Source: an uncultured Alphaproteobacteria bacterium (GTDB taxonomy: Bacteria; Pseudomonadota; Alphaproteobacteria; Micavibrionales; Micavibrionaceae). Taken from it: a stretch of 64,000 nt of DNA. Under the pieces are notes generated by a model. It searched no databases, was not told where the DNA came from, and saw only the letters and a list, made by a program, of their open reading frames with translations. Positions 25,737 to 34,260 of this stretch are shown here, piece by piece (the first letter of the stretch is position 1; each line of letters begins with the position of its first letter). The stretch covers positions 62,001-126,000 of the forward strand of contig CAMLMC010000004.1 in NCBI GenBank assembly GCA_946481075.1. The letters run 5' to 3'. The translations under genes and the position numbers were made by a program.

Positions 25737-25760
25737 CCCCCGCCGCGGGGGTTCTTTTTT
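25737..25760 (+). terminator. intrinsic terminator of the dapD-dapE unit
   Basis: The stem CCCCCG/CGGGGG with a CCG loop is followed by TTCTTTTTT, directly before the convergent truA stop. Confidence 0.78.
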
Positions 25761-25762
25761 GG

Positions 25763-26515
25763 CTAATAGTCAATTCGCATGAGATAAAGCCCGTCGGGCG
25801 GCGCCGTAATTCCGCCCTTTGTGCGGTCTTTGGCGGCAAGCGCAATGGCAACATCGGACGCGGTCCATTTCCCCTCGCCGACATGGGAGAGGGTGCCGAC
25901 CATGTTCCTGACCTGATGATGAAGGAAGGACCGCCCTTCCACTTCACATTCGATCAGGTCGCCGTGGCGTTTGATATCAAATCGATCGAGCGTTTTAATC
26001 GGCGATTTGGCCTGACATTCTGAATCGCGGAATGTTGTAAAGTCATGTTGCCCCAAAAGAAGGTTGGCAGCCTCTTGCATTTTAACCTCATCAAGGGGGC
26101 GTTTTACCTGCCACGCCTGTCCGCGTTCCAATGTCAAAGGCGCGGGGCGATTGATAATGCGATAAACATAGAGTTTGTTTTTCGCGCTGAACCGCGCATG
26201 GAATTCTTCGGATACGGTTTCGGCGTTCAGAATGGCAATCGGTTGTTTGGCGGCGCGCAAATGGGCATTAATCGCTTTTGCCAGATCAAACCCCGTAAGC
26301 GGACGGTCACCGTAATCAAGATCGAAATGCGCGACCTGTCCGCGCGCATGAACGCCGGCATCGGTGCGACCCGCAACATGGATACGGATTTGCCGCTGGC
26401 AAAAACCCGTGATTGCCTTTTCGATTTCATTCTGCACGGAGGGCGCATGGTCTTGATGTTGCCATCCCGAATACGGTGCACCGTCATATTCGATTGTTAG
26501 TTTCCAGCGTGTCAT
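25763..26515 (-). CDS. truA: tRNA pseudouridine(38-40) synthase
   Basis: A 250-residue enzyme that isomerises U38-U40 in the anticodon arm. The catalytic Asp lies in GRTDAGVHARGQV near residue 53. The N-terminus RWKLTIEYDGAPYSGWQ and the late segments FLHHQVRNMVGTL and APPDGLYLM are standard. Its ATG overlaps the fmt stop (ATGA). It closes a def-fmt-truA operon, a common alphaproteobacterial arrangement. Confidence 0.97.
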   Translation of the reverse strand: MTRWKLTIEYDGAPYSGWQHQDHAPSVQNEIEKAITGFCQRQIRIHVAGRTDAGVHARGQVAHFDLDYGDRPLTGFDLAKAINAHLRAAKQPIAILNAETVSEEFHARFSAKNKLYVYRIINRPAPLTLERGQAWQVKRPLDEVKMQEAANLLLGQHDFTTFRDSECQAKSPIKTLDRFDIKRHGDLIECEVEGRSFLHHQVRNMVGTLSHVGEGKWTASDVAIALAAKDRTKGGITAPPDGLYLMRIDY

Positions 26516-27450
26516 GACAGACGTGATCCGGGTTTCAGATAACCGCCATTATGCGCGGCGACAACGTCCATCGGCTTTTTGTTTTCCGGCTGCACCAATG
26601 TAACGCGCAGCGCGGTATGATCGCCGCAGGCAATAATGCCGCCATCCGACACTGTTCCTGGCGATGTCATATCTGCAAGCTGACTGACATGCGCTTCCAG
26701 TATTTTCAGACGTTTGCCGTTATCCGTTTCCGTCCATGTGCCGGGCCATGGGTTGAGGGCGCGGATTTGCCGGTCAACCGCGGCGGCAGGTTTGGTCCAG
26801 TCGATTTTTCCTTCTTCTTTTTTCAGCATCTTGGCATAGGTAACACCTTCTTCCGGCTGCATGACCGATTCCAGATGCCCTTCCTCTGCCAGTCGATCCA
26901 GAACATCCTCTATCATGCTGGACCCCATCGCGGAAAGCATGTCATGAAGGCTTTGCGCCGTTGTGGTGTGCCGAATGGCAACAGCCCTTTTCGCGATCAT
27001 CGGACCGGTATCAAGACCTTCGTCCATTTGCATGATCGTAATGCCGGTCTCGCTATCGCCTTCCAATATGGCGCGGTGAATGGGCGCCGCCCCGCGCCAG
27101 CGCGGCAAAAGCGAAGCATGAATATTCAAACAGCCATATTTCGGCGCATCCAGAATCGATTTGGGAAGAATCAAACCATAGGCAGCCACGACGGCGACAT
27201 CGGATTCCAACGCCATAAAGGCCGCCACATCTTCATCGCGCTTGAAATTAACAGGCGTGCGCACGGGAATTCCGTTTTCAATCGCGCATTGATGCACGGC
27301 TGATTCCTGTATTTGCTGACCCCGACCCTTCGGGCGCGGCGGCTGCGTGTAGACACACACGACCTCATGTCGAGAAGCGATCAAATTGCGAAGGGCAGGC
27401 ACCGAAAAATCGGGCGTCCCCATAAAGGCAATGCGGAGAGAATGCGTCAT
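26512..27450 (-). CDS. fmt: methionyl-tRNA formyltransferase
   Basis: Formylates initiator Met-tRNA using 10-formyl-THF. The 312-residue protein starts LRIAFMGTPDFSVPALRNL and carries the THF/catalytic segment CLNIHASLLPRWRGAAPIHRAI, then GITIMQMDEGLDTGPM and the C-terminal OB-like domain (QIRALNPWPGTWTE). It lies 2 bases after def and overlaps truA by 4 bases, so the three genes are one transcript. Confidence 0.97.
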   Translation of the reverse strand: MTHSLRIAFMGTPDFSVPALRNLIASRHEVVCVYTQPPRPKGRGQQIQESAVHQCAIENGIPVRTPVNFKRDEDVAAFMALESDVAVVAAYGLILPKSILDAPKYGCLNIHASLLPRWRGAAPIHRAILEGDSETGITIMQMDEGLDTGPMIAKRAVAIRHTTTAQSLHDMLSAMGSSMIEDVLDRLAEEGHLESVMQPEEGVTYAKMLKKEEGKIDWTKPAAAVDRQIRALNPWPGTWTETDNGKRLKILEAHVSQLADMTSPGTVSDGGIIACGDHTALRVTLVQPENKKPMDVVAAHNGGYLKPGSRLS

Positions 27451-27452
27451 GC

Positions 27453-27980
27453 CTACAAGATTTCTTCTTTGTCCTGTTGTTGCTTTTTATACTTTTTCAA
27501 AAGCATGTTGCGTTTCAGACTGGATAGATGGTCGATAAACAATGTGCCATTCAAATGATCAATTTCATGCTGTACACAATGTGATCCGAGCCCCTCGAAC
27601 ACGGATTCCTGCATCTTTCCCTCATAATCGAGGAAGCGAACACGGACTTCCAACGGCCGTTGCACTTCGGCATATTGACCCGGAATGGATAAGCACCCTT
27701 CTTCCCAGAAGCTCGGCTCCTCGGATTGCCAGATAATCTCGGGATTTGCCATGACGATGGGTTTACGCGTCTCCGGTTCTTCGCGGTGGGCGATATCCAT
27801 GACGATTACACGGTTCAAAAGCCCTACCTGATTGGCGGCAAGCCCGATACCGGGCGCGGCATACATGGTGGCCAGCATCTTATCCATCTGCGCACGCACC
27901 GCATCATCGACACGGTCGACCAGGGCCGCCTTTGCCTTCAAGACAGGATCGGGAATTTTGATGATTTCGTACTTATCCAT
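27453..27980 (-). CDS. def: peptide deformylase
   Basis: A 175-residue iron/zinc hydrolase that removes formyl from nascent chains. All three motifs are intact: GIGLAANQVG (about residue 45), EGCLSIPG with the metal-binding Cys, and QHEIDHLNG with two His and the catalytic Glu. The ATG overlaps the last 8 bases of rmuC, and fmt follows after 2 bases. The C-terminus is lysine/glutamine-rich. Confidence 0.97.
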   Translation of the reverse strand: MDKYEIIKIPDPVLKAKAALVDRVDDAVRAQMDKMLATMYAAPGIGLAANQVGLLNRVIVMDIAHREEPETRKPIVMANPEIIWQSEEPSFWEEGCLSIPGQYAEVQRPLEVRVRFLDYEGKMQESVFEGLGSHCVQHEIDHLNGTLFIDHLSSLKRNMLLKKYKKQQQDKEEIL

Positions 27981-29217
27981 GAAATGCTTTGCCGTCTTCT
28001 ATTTCTTCGTCTTCATAATCGTCTTCTATCAAGGCCGATGTGATCTGGCGCTGCGTATTCTCCTGCATAGAGATGGACGGCAAATCTGCGCCGGCCGGAA
28101 CCACGTGATATTTTTTAAATTTGCGCGCCTGCGGTGTGATCTGGCGGTCGAAAGAACCGACCGCGTCGTTATAGGCACCAAGCGCCGTATTGATGTTTTT
28201 GCCCACCTTTGCGAAATGTTCCATGAATTTCGAAAGACGCTTGTATAGCTCTGCCCCCAGCGCCGAAATTTCGGCGGCGTTTTCGGCCAGTTTCACCTGC
28301 CGCCAGGACAAGCCGACCACGCGCAAAAGCGAAATAATCAATGTCGGCGATGCGATGACCACATTGTTTTCGGCAGCGTAATCGACAATGTTCGGATCAC
28401 TCTGCAATGTCGCGCTGAACACCATTTCAGACGGCAGGAACAAGATGACAAAATCGCACCCTTTGATGTTTTCCTGATAAGACCGTGCGCCGAGCGCCTT
28501 CACATGCCCGCGCACCGCACGCGCCAAATTGCCGCGAATAGCAAAATGTTCGTCATCTCCCAGTTCTTCATCCAGCCGCGCGATGAGATCATTGATCGGC
28601 GCCTTGGAATCAATCGCGATTTTGAATCCGTCATGCAGGTTGATGATCACATCCGGACGCCCGCCGCCTTCGATGGCGGTTTGCGTATCGTAATGCAGGC
28701 CTTTTTGCAGGTTGGCCTTTTGCAGGATCATCTCCAGCACGAATTCGCCCCATTTCCCTTGCGCCGATGGATTGCGGAGCGCGGCGGTCAGTTTCGATGT
28801 TTCCTTGTGCAGATATTGCAAGTCATTACGAATGGTTTTATCGGTGGCCTTCAATTCCTCCACCATGCTGGTCATGCGGTGCAGATGCTGTTCCACCGGC
28901 TTGACCATTTTCTCGATTTCGAGCGAACGGCGCTCCAGATCATGCGCCCCGTCTTTCTGCGCAGCCTTCAGCCGTTCCTGCGCCAGCGTCAGGAAGCTTT
29001 CAGTGTTCGATTTCAGGGCCGCCTGCGCCAGCGCCGCAAAATGGTCGCCAAGCCCTGCGCGCTCCGCCTCGAGGCGGGCGCTCATTGCCGCCTTCTCCCG
29101 CTCCAGCCTTACTATCTTAGCGAACGCGGCCAGATAGCCGAGCGCGACCCCCGCCCCAGCGCCAAGCGCGAGCGAAAGAGGGTCAAAGGCAAGTTGTTCA
29201 AAAGCGTCATTATTCAT
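27973..29217 (-). CDS. rmuC: DNA recombination protein RmuC homologue
   Basis: A 414-residue protein of the RmuC family, implicated in limiting DNA inversions. An N-terminal hydrophobic segment (LSLALGAGAGVALGYLAAFA) probably anchors it. A coiled-coil region of about 120 residues follows, then the RmuC domain with GKWGEFVLEMILQKANL and a nuclease-like core GGGRPDVIINL...IAIDSKAP (PD-(D/E)xK pattern). The start MNNDAF at 29217 was chosen because longer in-frame starts run through the divergent gene. The acidic C-terminus overlaps def by 8 bases. Confidence 0.9.
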   Translation of the reverse strand: MNNDAFEQLAFDPLSLALGAGAGVALGYLAAFAKIVRLEREKAAMSARLEAERAGLGDHFAALAQAALKSNTESFLTLAQERLKAAQKDGAHDLERRSLEIEKMVKPVEQHLHRMTSMVEELKATDKTIRNDLQYLHKETSKLTAALRNPSAQGKWGEFVLEMILQKANLQKGLHYDTQTAIEGGGRPDVIINLHDGFKIAIDSKAPINDLIARLDEELGDDEHFAIRGNLARAVRGHVKALGARSYQENIKGCDFVILFLPSEMVFSATLQSDPNIVDYAAENNVVIASPTLIISLLRVVGLSWRQVKLAENAAEISALGAELYKRLSKFMEHFAKVGKNINTALGAYNDAVGSFDRQITPQARKFKKYHVVPAGADLPSISMQENTQRQITSALIEDDYEDEEIEDGKAFHG

Positions 29218-29256
29218 GGTAGAATTAAAATAGCGATTGTAGGGGAGGATATCCAC

Positions 29257-29946
29257 TTGAATTTCGGTAAAAACACGACGAAATCCGGCAGTTCCGGTAA
29301 TGCGATGGTTTATGTGCTTCTGGCACTCGGTCTGATCGGCCTTTTGACGGCCACGATCACGCGGCAGGATGACAGTGAGGCAGGAGACATTTCGCAGGAA
29401 CAAGCCGAATTTCTGGCCGCGCAGGTTTTGGAATATGCCGCCTCTGCCCAAAGTACGGTCGACCAGATGATCATGAGCGGCACCGATCCCGACGATATCG
29501 ATTTTATTCTTCCCAGTTCTGCCGGATTTAACACCGCACCACATTATAACAAGCTGTATCATCCCAGTGGCGGGGGATTGAATTATAAGACGTTGGATCC
29601 TTCTGCGATTACGGAGGTAACATCCTCGCCAGCACCCGGCTACTACGTGGGCGAAGTCGGCAATGTTGAGTGGTCACCGTCAACGGCCACGGAGATTGTT
29701 TTTGCGGCTTATCAGATTTCAAAGCCGATCTGTGAATCCATTAATAAAAAAATTACAGGAAGCATCACAATTCCTGCCGTAACGCCAGCTATGAGTGATC
29801 TGTTTCTGGCGGCACCGACATGGGTTTCCACGAACCAGAATTTAACGACTGCACACTGCGCCGGATGTGTCGGGTATGCATCTCTGTGTGTTTCTCGAAG
29901 CGCAGCGGATGCTTATACATTCTATTCCGTTATCGTAAACCGATAA
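29257..29946 (+). CDS. membrane-anchored pseudopilin-like hypothetical protein
   Basis: A 229-residue protein starting at TTG 29257, chosen because AGGGGAGG lies 7-8 bases upstream. A short polar leader (LNFGKNTTKSGSSG) precedes one hydrophobic helix NAMVYVLLALGLIGLLTATI, an arrangement like class III signal/pilin N-termini but without the usual Glu5. The extracytoplasmic remainder is Ser/Thr/Pro-rich and has Cys in CESINKK and a C-terminal CAGCVGYASLC cluster. The pilin link is a guess from layout only. It is divergent from rmuC (39-bp gap) and converges on engB with a 17-base overlap. Confidence 0.6.
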   Translation: MNFGKNTTKSGSSGNAMVYVLLALGLIGLLTATITRQDDSEAGDISQEQAEFLAAQVLEYAASAQSTVDQMIMSGTDPDDIDFILPSSAGFNTAPHYNKLYHPSGGGLNYKTLDPSAITEVTSSPAPGYYVGEVGNVEWSPSTATEIVFAAYQISKPICESINKKITGSITIPAVTPAMSDLFLAAPTWVSTNQNLTTAHCAGCVGYASLCVSRSAADAYTFYSVIVNR

Positions 29947-30562
29947 CCATGGCGCGCAATTCGGCGATGCCTTCGCCGTTTTCCGAACTGCTGTAGAACA
30001 CAGCCGGATAGGCGGCGGGGTGTTTTTTCAAAGTATCCATGACAGAAGCCTGAAGATCTTCACGCGCCTTCGCCGATATCTTGTCGCACTTCGTTAGCAC
30101 GATGCGGTAATTGACGGCGGCCTTGTCGAGCAAACCCATCAAATGCAGGTCGACCTCTTTCAACCCGTGGCGGGAATCGACCAGCACCAGAACACTGCGC
30201 AATGTCGGGCGACCTTGCAGATATTGAAAGATCAGATGATCCCATTCTTCACGCTGCTTCTTGGAGACTTTGGCAAAACCATATCCCGGCATATCGACCA
30301 GATAAAGGAGCCCGCCAAGATCGAAATAATTGAGTTGCTGCGTCCGGCCCGGCGTTTGCGAAATTTTGGCAAGCGTCTTGCGTCCTGTCAGCGCGTTGAC
30401 CAGCGATGATTTGCCAACATTCGATCTGCCGGCGAAAGCGATTTCCGCGCGGTCGGGCACCGGCAATTGTTCCAGTTTTGCCGAACCCCAGATAAAATCG
30501 CAGGGGCCCGCGAAAATTTTGCGGGCCTCTTCGATTTGCGAGGGCGAAAATTCGCTTTCCAT
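29930..30562 (-). CDS. engB: ribosome biogenesis GTP-binding protein EngB/YsxC
   Basis: A 210-residue TRAFAC GTPase needed for 50S subunit assembly. It shows G1 FAGRSNVGKSSLVNAL, G2 region TPGRTQQLNYF, G3 LVDMPGYGFAK and G4 LTKCDK. An extra N-terminal stretch with FIWGSAKLEQLP is normal. It directly follows yidC (they share base 30562), continuing the rpmH-rnpA-yidD-yidC gene order. Confidence 0.96.
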   Translation of the reverse strand: MESEFSPSQIEEARKIFAGPCDFIWGSAKLEQLPVPDRAEIAFAGRSNVGKSSLVNALTGRKTLAKISQTPGRTQQLNYFDLGGLLYLVDMPGYGFAKVSKKQREEWDHLIFQYLQGRPTLRSVLVLVDSRHGLKEVDLHLMGLLDKAAVNYRIVLTKCDKISAKAREDLQASVMDTLKKHPAAYPAVFYSSSENGEGIAELRAMVIGLR

Positions 30563-32475
30563 TATTTCTTCTTTTTCTTTTTCGGTTTGGCGGGCGTTAC
30601 CGGTCTTGGCGGTTCATGGTCATCAACGCCCAGTGCCTTTTCAATGCTTTCCTCCGCGACCTGCAATTCCGGATGGATGACGGGGCCATCCATGATTTCC
30701 TTTTCCAGTTTCTTTTCGACCGCATCCTTGCTGAAAAGATGAATCGGCACGCCCATCGATTTCATGATCACAACCTGCTGGATAATCGCGAGGATATTGT
30801 TCACGGTCCAGTACAGGACAAGGCCGCTGGCGAAACCCGCCATGATAAAGGTCATGAAATACGGCATAATCGCAATCATCTTGGCCTGAATCGGGTCTTC
30901 CGGCGGCGGAGAAATATTCCGCTGCACGATCATCGCGGCCAGCATCATCAGAGGCAACGCTCCGATCATCAGAAAGCCCGGCGGATCCCACGGAATCAAA
31001 CCGAACAGGTTGAAAATCGTCGTCGGGTCCTTTGCCGACAAATCCTGAATCCAGCCAAAGAACGGCGCATGGCGCATCTCTATCGTGTTGGAGAGGACTT
31101 TATAAAGCGCAAAGAAAACCGGAATTTGAACCAGAATGGGCAGGCATCCCGCCATCGGGTTAACGTTGTGTTTTTGGTAAAGTTTGACCAGCTCTTCCTG
31201 AAGTTTTTGCTTGTCGTCCTTGTATTGGGCGCGAAGCTCATACATCTCCGGCGATACCTTGCGCATCTTGGCAAAGGAGCGATAGGATGTGTTTGCCAGC
31301 GGGAATACAAAAATCCGCAGGACGATTGTAAAGATGATGATCGCAACGCCGAAATTACCAGTAAGACCATAGAGGAATGTCAGCGCGATAAAGAATGGTT
31401 TTGTGAGGAAATAGAACCATCCGAAATCAACGGCGAGATCGAAGTTGGGAATGCCCCATGCCTGTTCATATTTTTCAAGCAACGCGAGCTTCTTGGTGCC
31501 CGAGAAGACATTAACTGTCGATGAAATGGACTCACCCGCTTTCGCGGTCATTTCCGGACCGGAATAATCCGCCTGATAGCGGTCCTTGGTTTCTTCGGTG
31601 ATCGCAGGCGACATCACAAAACGGAAACGGTGTTCGGCTCCCTGGTCCGCCGGTGCGATGGCGGTCAGCCAGTATTTGCCTGTGATCCCGACCCAGCCCT
31701 GCGCCGCATTGAAAATTTCTTCCCGCTTCTTTTTGAAATCCTTGTAATCGCGCTCCAGCAGCTCTTCCCCGACATAGCCGATCGGCCCTTCATGGATCAC
31801 GCCCTGATTGAGAAAATCTTCCGGCAGGCCGTGTTCTGTCACAAGCGCATATGGGAAAACCTTAACGTCGCGGCTGCTCTTGTTAATCACGCGGTTATCG
31901 ATGGTAAAGGCCACATCGTCGCTAACGGATATTTCCTTCTCAAAGGTCACCCCGGATTCGTTTGTGTATGTCAGTGTCACGGGTGTTTCGGGCGTCAGTT
32001 TTTCGCCGCTCTTGACGCGCCAAATAGTATCGCCATCCGGCACAGTGCCCACGCCTTCGCCCGCGATCCATCCGGTTTCAACATAGCGCGGATAGTCTGT
32101 GCGCGATGGTGAAAGCACATTCACCAGTTCTTTTTTATCGACTTCCTTGTAATAGGATTTAAGGACGAGGTCATCAAGCCGTGCACCTTTCAGATTGATG
32201 CTACCTGTCGCCAGTGAATTTTCAAACGGCACGCGGGATGTTTCGGCGATGACATCAGGACGCGGCCTGACAATCGCGGTATCCAAAATTTCGCGCGGGG
32301 CACTGGCAATGACGGCAGCCCGCTGCGCCTCGGCAACCTGCGCGGCCTGACGCATCGCTTCGGCATGCGGGCGGGCGATCAGGAAATCATATCCAACCCA
32401 CATCGCGATGGCGAGCACGGCAAAGATCAAAAGGTTCCGGCGGTCCTGCGGGTGCATCTGGTCGGGGTTTTGCAT
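30562..32475 (-). CDS. yidC: membrane protein insertase YidC
   Basis: A 637-residue Oxa1/YidC-family insertase that integrates proteins into the inner membrane alone or with Sec. The N-terminal helix (RRNLLIFAVLAIAMWVGYDFL) precedes a large periplasmic beta domain (about residues 80-350), then the five-helix core with YRSFAKMRKVSPEMYELRAQYKDD, NPMAGCLPILVQIPVFFALYKVL and PYFMTFIMAGFASGLVLYWTVNNILAI. A lysine-rich tail (KPKKKKKK) may contact ribosomes, as in other alphaproteobacteria. It lies six bases after yidD. Confidence 0.97.
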   Translation of the reverse strand: MQNPDQMHPQDRRNLLIFAVLAIAMWVGYDFLIARPHAEAMRQAAQVAEAQRAAVIASAPREILDTAIVRPRPDVIAETSRVPFENSLATGSINLKGARLDDLVLKSYYKEVDKKELVNVLSPSRTDYPRYVETGWIAGEGVGTVPDGDTIWRVKSGEKLTPETPVTLTYTNESGVTFEKEISVSDDVAFTIDNRVINKSSRDVKVFPYALVTEHGLPEDFLNQGVIHEGPIGYVGEELLERDYKDFKKKREEIFNAAQGWVGITGKYWLTAIAPADQGAEHRFRFVMSPAITEETKDRYQADYSGPEMTAKAGESISSTVNVFSGTKKLALLEKYEQAWGIPNFDLAVDFGWFYFLTKPFFIALTFLYGLTGNFGVAIIIFTIVLRIFVFPLANTSYRSFAKMRKVSPEMYELRAQYKDDKQKLQEELVKLYQKHNVNPMAGCLPILVQIPVFFALYKVLSNTIEMRHAPFFGWIQDLSAKDPTTIFNLFGLIPWDPPGFLMIGALPLMMLAAMIVQRNISPPPEDPIQAKMIAIMPYFMTFIMAGFASGLVLYWTVNNILAIIQQVVIMKSMGVPIHLFSKDAVEKKLEKEIMDGPVIHPELQVAEESIEKALGVDDHEPPRPVTPAKPKKKKKK

Positions 32476-32481
32476 CAGGTC

Positions 32482-32775
32482 TTATCTTTCGTTTTCATGT
32501 GTATGCTGCGAGCACTGGCACTCGCGGCGTTTATAGCCGAGGATAGCGGCCCAATCAATGCGCTCAGGCACTTTATCGATCATCGGGCCCTTATAATAGG
32601 GATGGCATTTCGCGATCCGCTTTATCCCCATCAGCACGCCCTTGGCCGCGCCATGGGTATTGATCGCTTCGGCCGTATAGGCGGAACAGGTCGGATAAAA
32701 GCGGCATTTCGCGCCACTGAGCGGGGATATGACATACCCATAAGCGCGGATCAGGGCGGTCAGAATAATTTTCAC
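32482..32775 (-). CDS. yidD: membrane protein insertion efficiency factor YidD
   Basis: A 97-residue YidD protein that assists YidC-dependent insertion. The conserved core is IRAYGYVISPL and CRFYPTCSAYTAEAI with the family's cysteines, followed by KRIAKCHPY. The GTG start at 32775 is chosen because AGGAGG precedes it by about 5 bases and it overlaps the rnpA stop (GTGA junction). The C-terminus has an extra Cys-rich end (CQCSQHTHE), longer than in many homologues. Confidence 0.93.
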   Translation of the reverse strand: MKIILTALIRAYGYVISPLSGAKCRFYPTCSAYTAEAINTHGAAKGVLMGIKRIAKCHPYYKGPMIDKVPERIDWAAILGYKRRECQCSQHTHENER

Positions 32776-33134
32776 GCGCCCTCCTGCTCTGCCAGTTTGC
32801 GCAGGCACCATTCCAGATCGCGTTTTAAATCCGTATAAATCCGCGTGGCCGTTTCGGGCCGCGCAATCAGGATATAATCGTAGCCTTTCACACCATGTTT
32901 AGGCAGAACATCGCGGGCAACGGCGCGCAGGCGGCGTTTCATACGATTGCGGCGGACGGCGGATTTTTCAAGCTTTTTGGTGACCGTAATGCCGAGGCGG
33001 CGCTTTTCAAAGTCGTTGGGCAGGACAAGAACAATCATGCCTTTGGCCACCCATTTGCGCGCACCCTCGCGCAAAAAATCAGACCGCTTTTGAAGGCGGT
33101 CTAATGATTTGATATCTTGCTTGCTTGCTTTCAT
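32772..33134 (-). CDS. rnpA: ribonuclease P protein component
   Basis: A 120-residue basic protein subunit of RNase P, which matures tRNA 5' ends. The start MKASKQDIKSLDRLQKRSDF and the RNR signature VRRNRMKRRLRAVAR are diagnostic; RLGITVTKKLEKSAV precedes it. A longer ORF start upstream lacks family similarity. It lies between rpmH and yidD in the classical order. Confidence 0.95.
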   Translation of the reverse strand: MKASKQDIKSLDRLQKRSDFLREGARKWVAKGMIVLVLPNDFEKRRLGITVTKKLEKSAVRRNRMKRRLRAVARDVLPKHGVKGYDYILIARPETATRIYTDLKRDLEWCLRKLAEQEGA

Positions 33135-33178
33135 CGCGGTGATCCAGTTTCGATTACCGACCACCGATAACCGATGAT

Positions 33179-33313
33179 TTACGCGCTCAGGCGCTTACGG
33201 CCCACGGCGCGGCGGCGGGAGAGGACCTTGCGGCCGTCTGCTGTGGCCATACGGGCGCGGAAGCCATGGCGGCGGGCGCGAACGAGGCGGCTTGGCTGAT
33301 ATGTACGTTTCAT
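33179..33313 (-). CDS. rpmH: 50S ribosomal protein L34
   Basis: A 44-residue, highly basic ribosomal protein beginning [18 protein letters not shown] and ending in GRKRLSA. The whole sequence matches L34 throughout. It is the first gene of the rpmH-rnpA-yidD-yidC-engB cluster. A promoter-like TTGACA motif lies about 70 bp upstream. Confidence 0.97.
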   Translation of the reverse strand: MKRTYQPSRLVRARRHGFRARMATADGRKVLSRRRAVGRKRLSA

Positions 33314-33358
33314 GTCGTTATTCCGTCTATTTGCTGTTTTTCTTAAATTCTTCGTGGG

Positions 33359-33387
33359 TTTGTATAGAGGAATCGCCCCCTTGTCAA
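33359..33387 (-). promoter_or_regulatory. putative rpmH promoter
   Basis: Read on the minus strand, TTGACA (33387-33382) is followed 17 bases later by TACAAA, or 15 bases later by TATACA (33366-33361). It lies just upstream of rpmH, a gene expected to be strongly expressed. Confidence 0.5.
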
Positions 33388-33508
33388 TTTTTCTTGCGCA
33401 TTAAGTTTGACGCAGCCATAGTATGGTACGATGATATTGTAAATCAGGCACTTACACGTTAAACTCGCCTTGAATTTATGACAATAAAAGCCAAAGGTTA
33501 GATCAACC

Positions 33509-34129
33509 ATGTATCTTGACAATAATTGGACCCCTGTGGAAGGCGACGAACTGGCCGGTTTTCTGGATCAGGTCAACCCGATTGGCGGAAAATATAAGGT
33601 TTCCACGGCCACGACCAAGGTCGAATACCGGATGCTGCCGTTTTATGACAACGTAGCCATGATCCGCGTCAAGGACCCGGCATGGACCCCCGGCAACCTT
33701 TATATCTATTACCTGACAGATCAGGGCAATCTGTACTGGCTGAACGGCACATCCCCGCCGATCCATGAAATCAACGCCAAGGCACCGGTCAAGATCACCG
33801 ACGACAACGTGCTGGATTACCTGAAATTCTTCTGTTTCTTCGTCCGCGGCGAAGAAGGGCCGTTCCTGATCGCCGAAAGCATGGACGACCCCTATATCCC
33901 GAAAAATATTGATGAACGTACGCGTTCCGTTATCGAAGGCACCATTCGTCCGGCCTCCTATGAGGGCAAGAACGATAAGGGTTTCTTCCTGTGCGATGCG
34001 GTTGTCTATTATTCCAACGCCCTGTTTATCGCGAATTTCGCGGTCCAGCCGGGCGGCATGATCGAAATGCTGGATGATGAGCCGATCGCGGCGGATCTCA
34101 GCGTTAAGGTCGATGCTCCAGTCTCTTAA
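33509..34129 (+). CDS. hypothetical protein next to the Dot/Icm-like fusion gene
   Basis: A 206-residue soluble-looking protein without a signal peptide or membrane helix, rich in aromatic residues and Pro/Asp. Notable stretches are LDYLKFFCFFVRGEEGPF near the middle and FFLCDAVVYYSNALFIANFAV near the end. I do not recognise a family. It precedes the DotP/DotE-like fusion gene by about 130 bp on the same strand, so it may belong to the secretion locus. That link is only positional. Confidence 0.7.
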   Translation: MYLDNNWTPVEGDELAGFLDQVNPIGGKYKVSTATTKVEYRMLPFYDNVAMIRVKDPAWTPGNLYIYYLTDQGNLYWLNGTSPPIHEINAKAPVKITDDNVLDYLKFFCFFVRGEEGPFLIAESMDDPYIPKNIDERTRSVIEGTIRPASYEGKNDKGFFLCDAVVYYSNALFIANFAVQPGGMIEMLDDEPIAADLSVKVDAPVS

Positions 34130-34260
34130 TAACAGACTGATTTATAAGGATAATTTTTGATCCAGGCGTCTATGCCGCCTGTTTCTCCCTTCCAAATTTC
34201 CATTTCCCGAAAACTCTATGGTAGAATTTTAATCATAAGGGGTAAAATACCAGGGAAACT

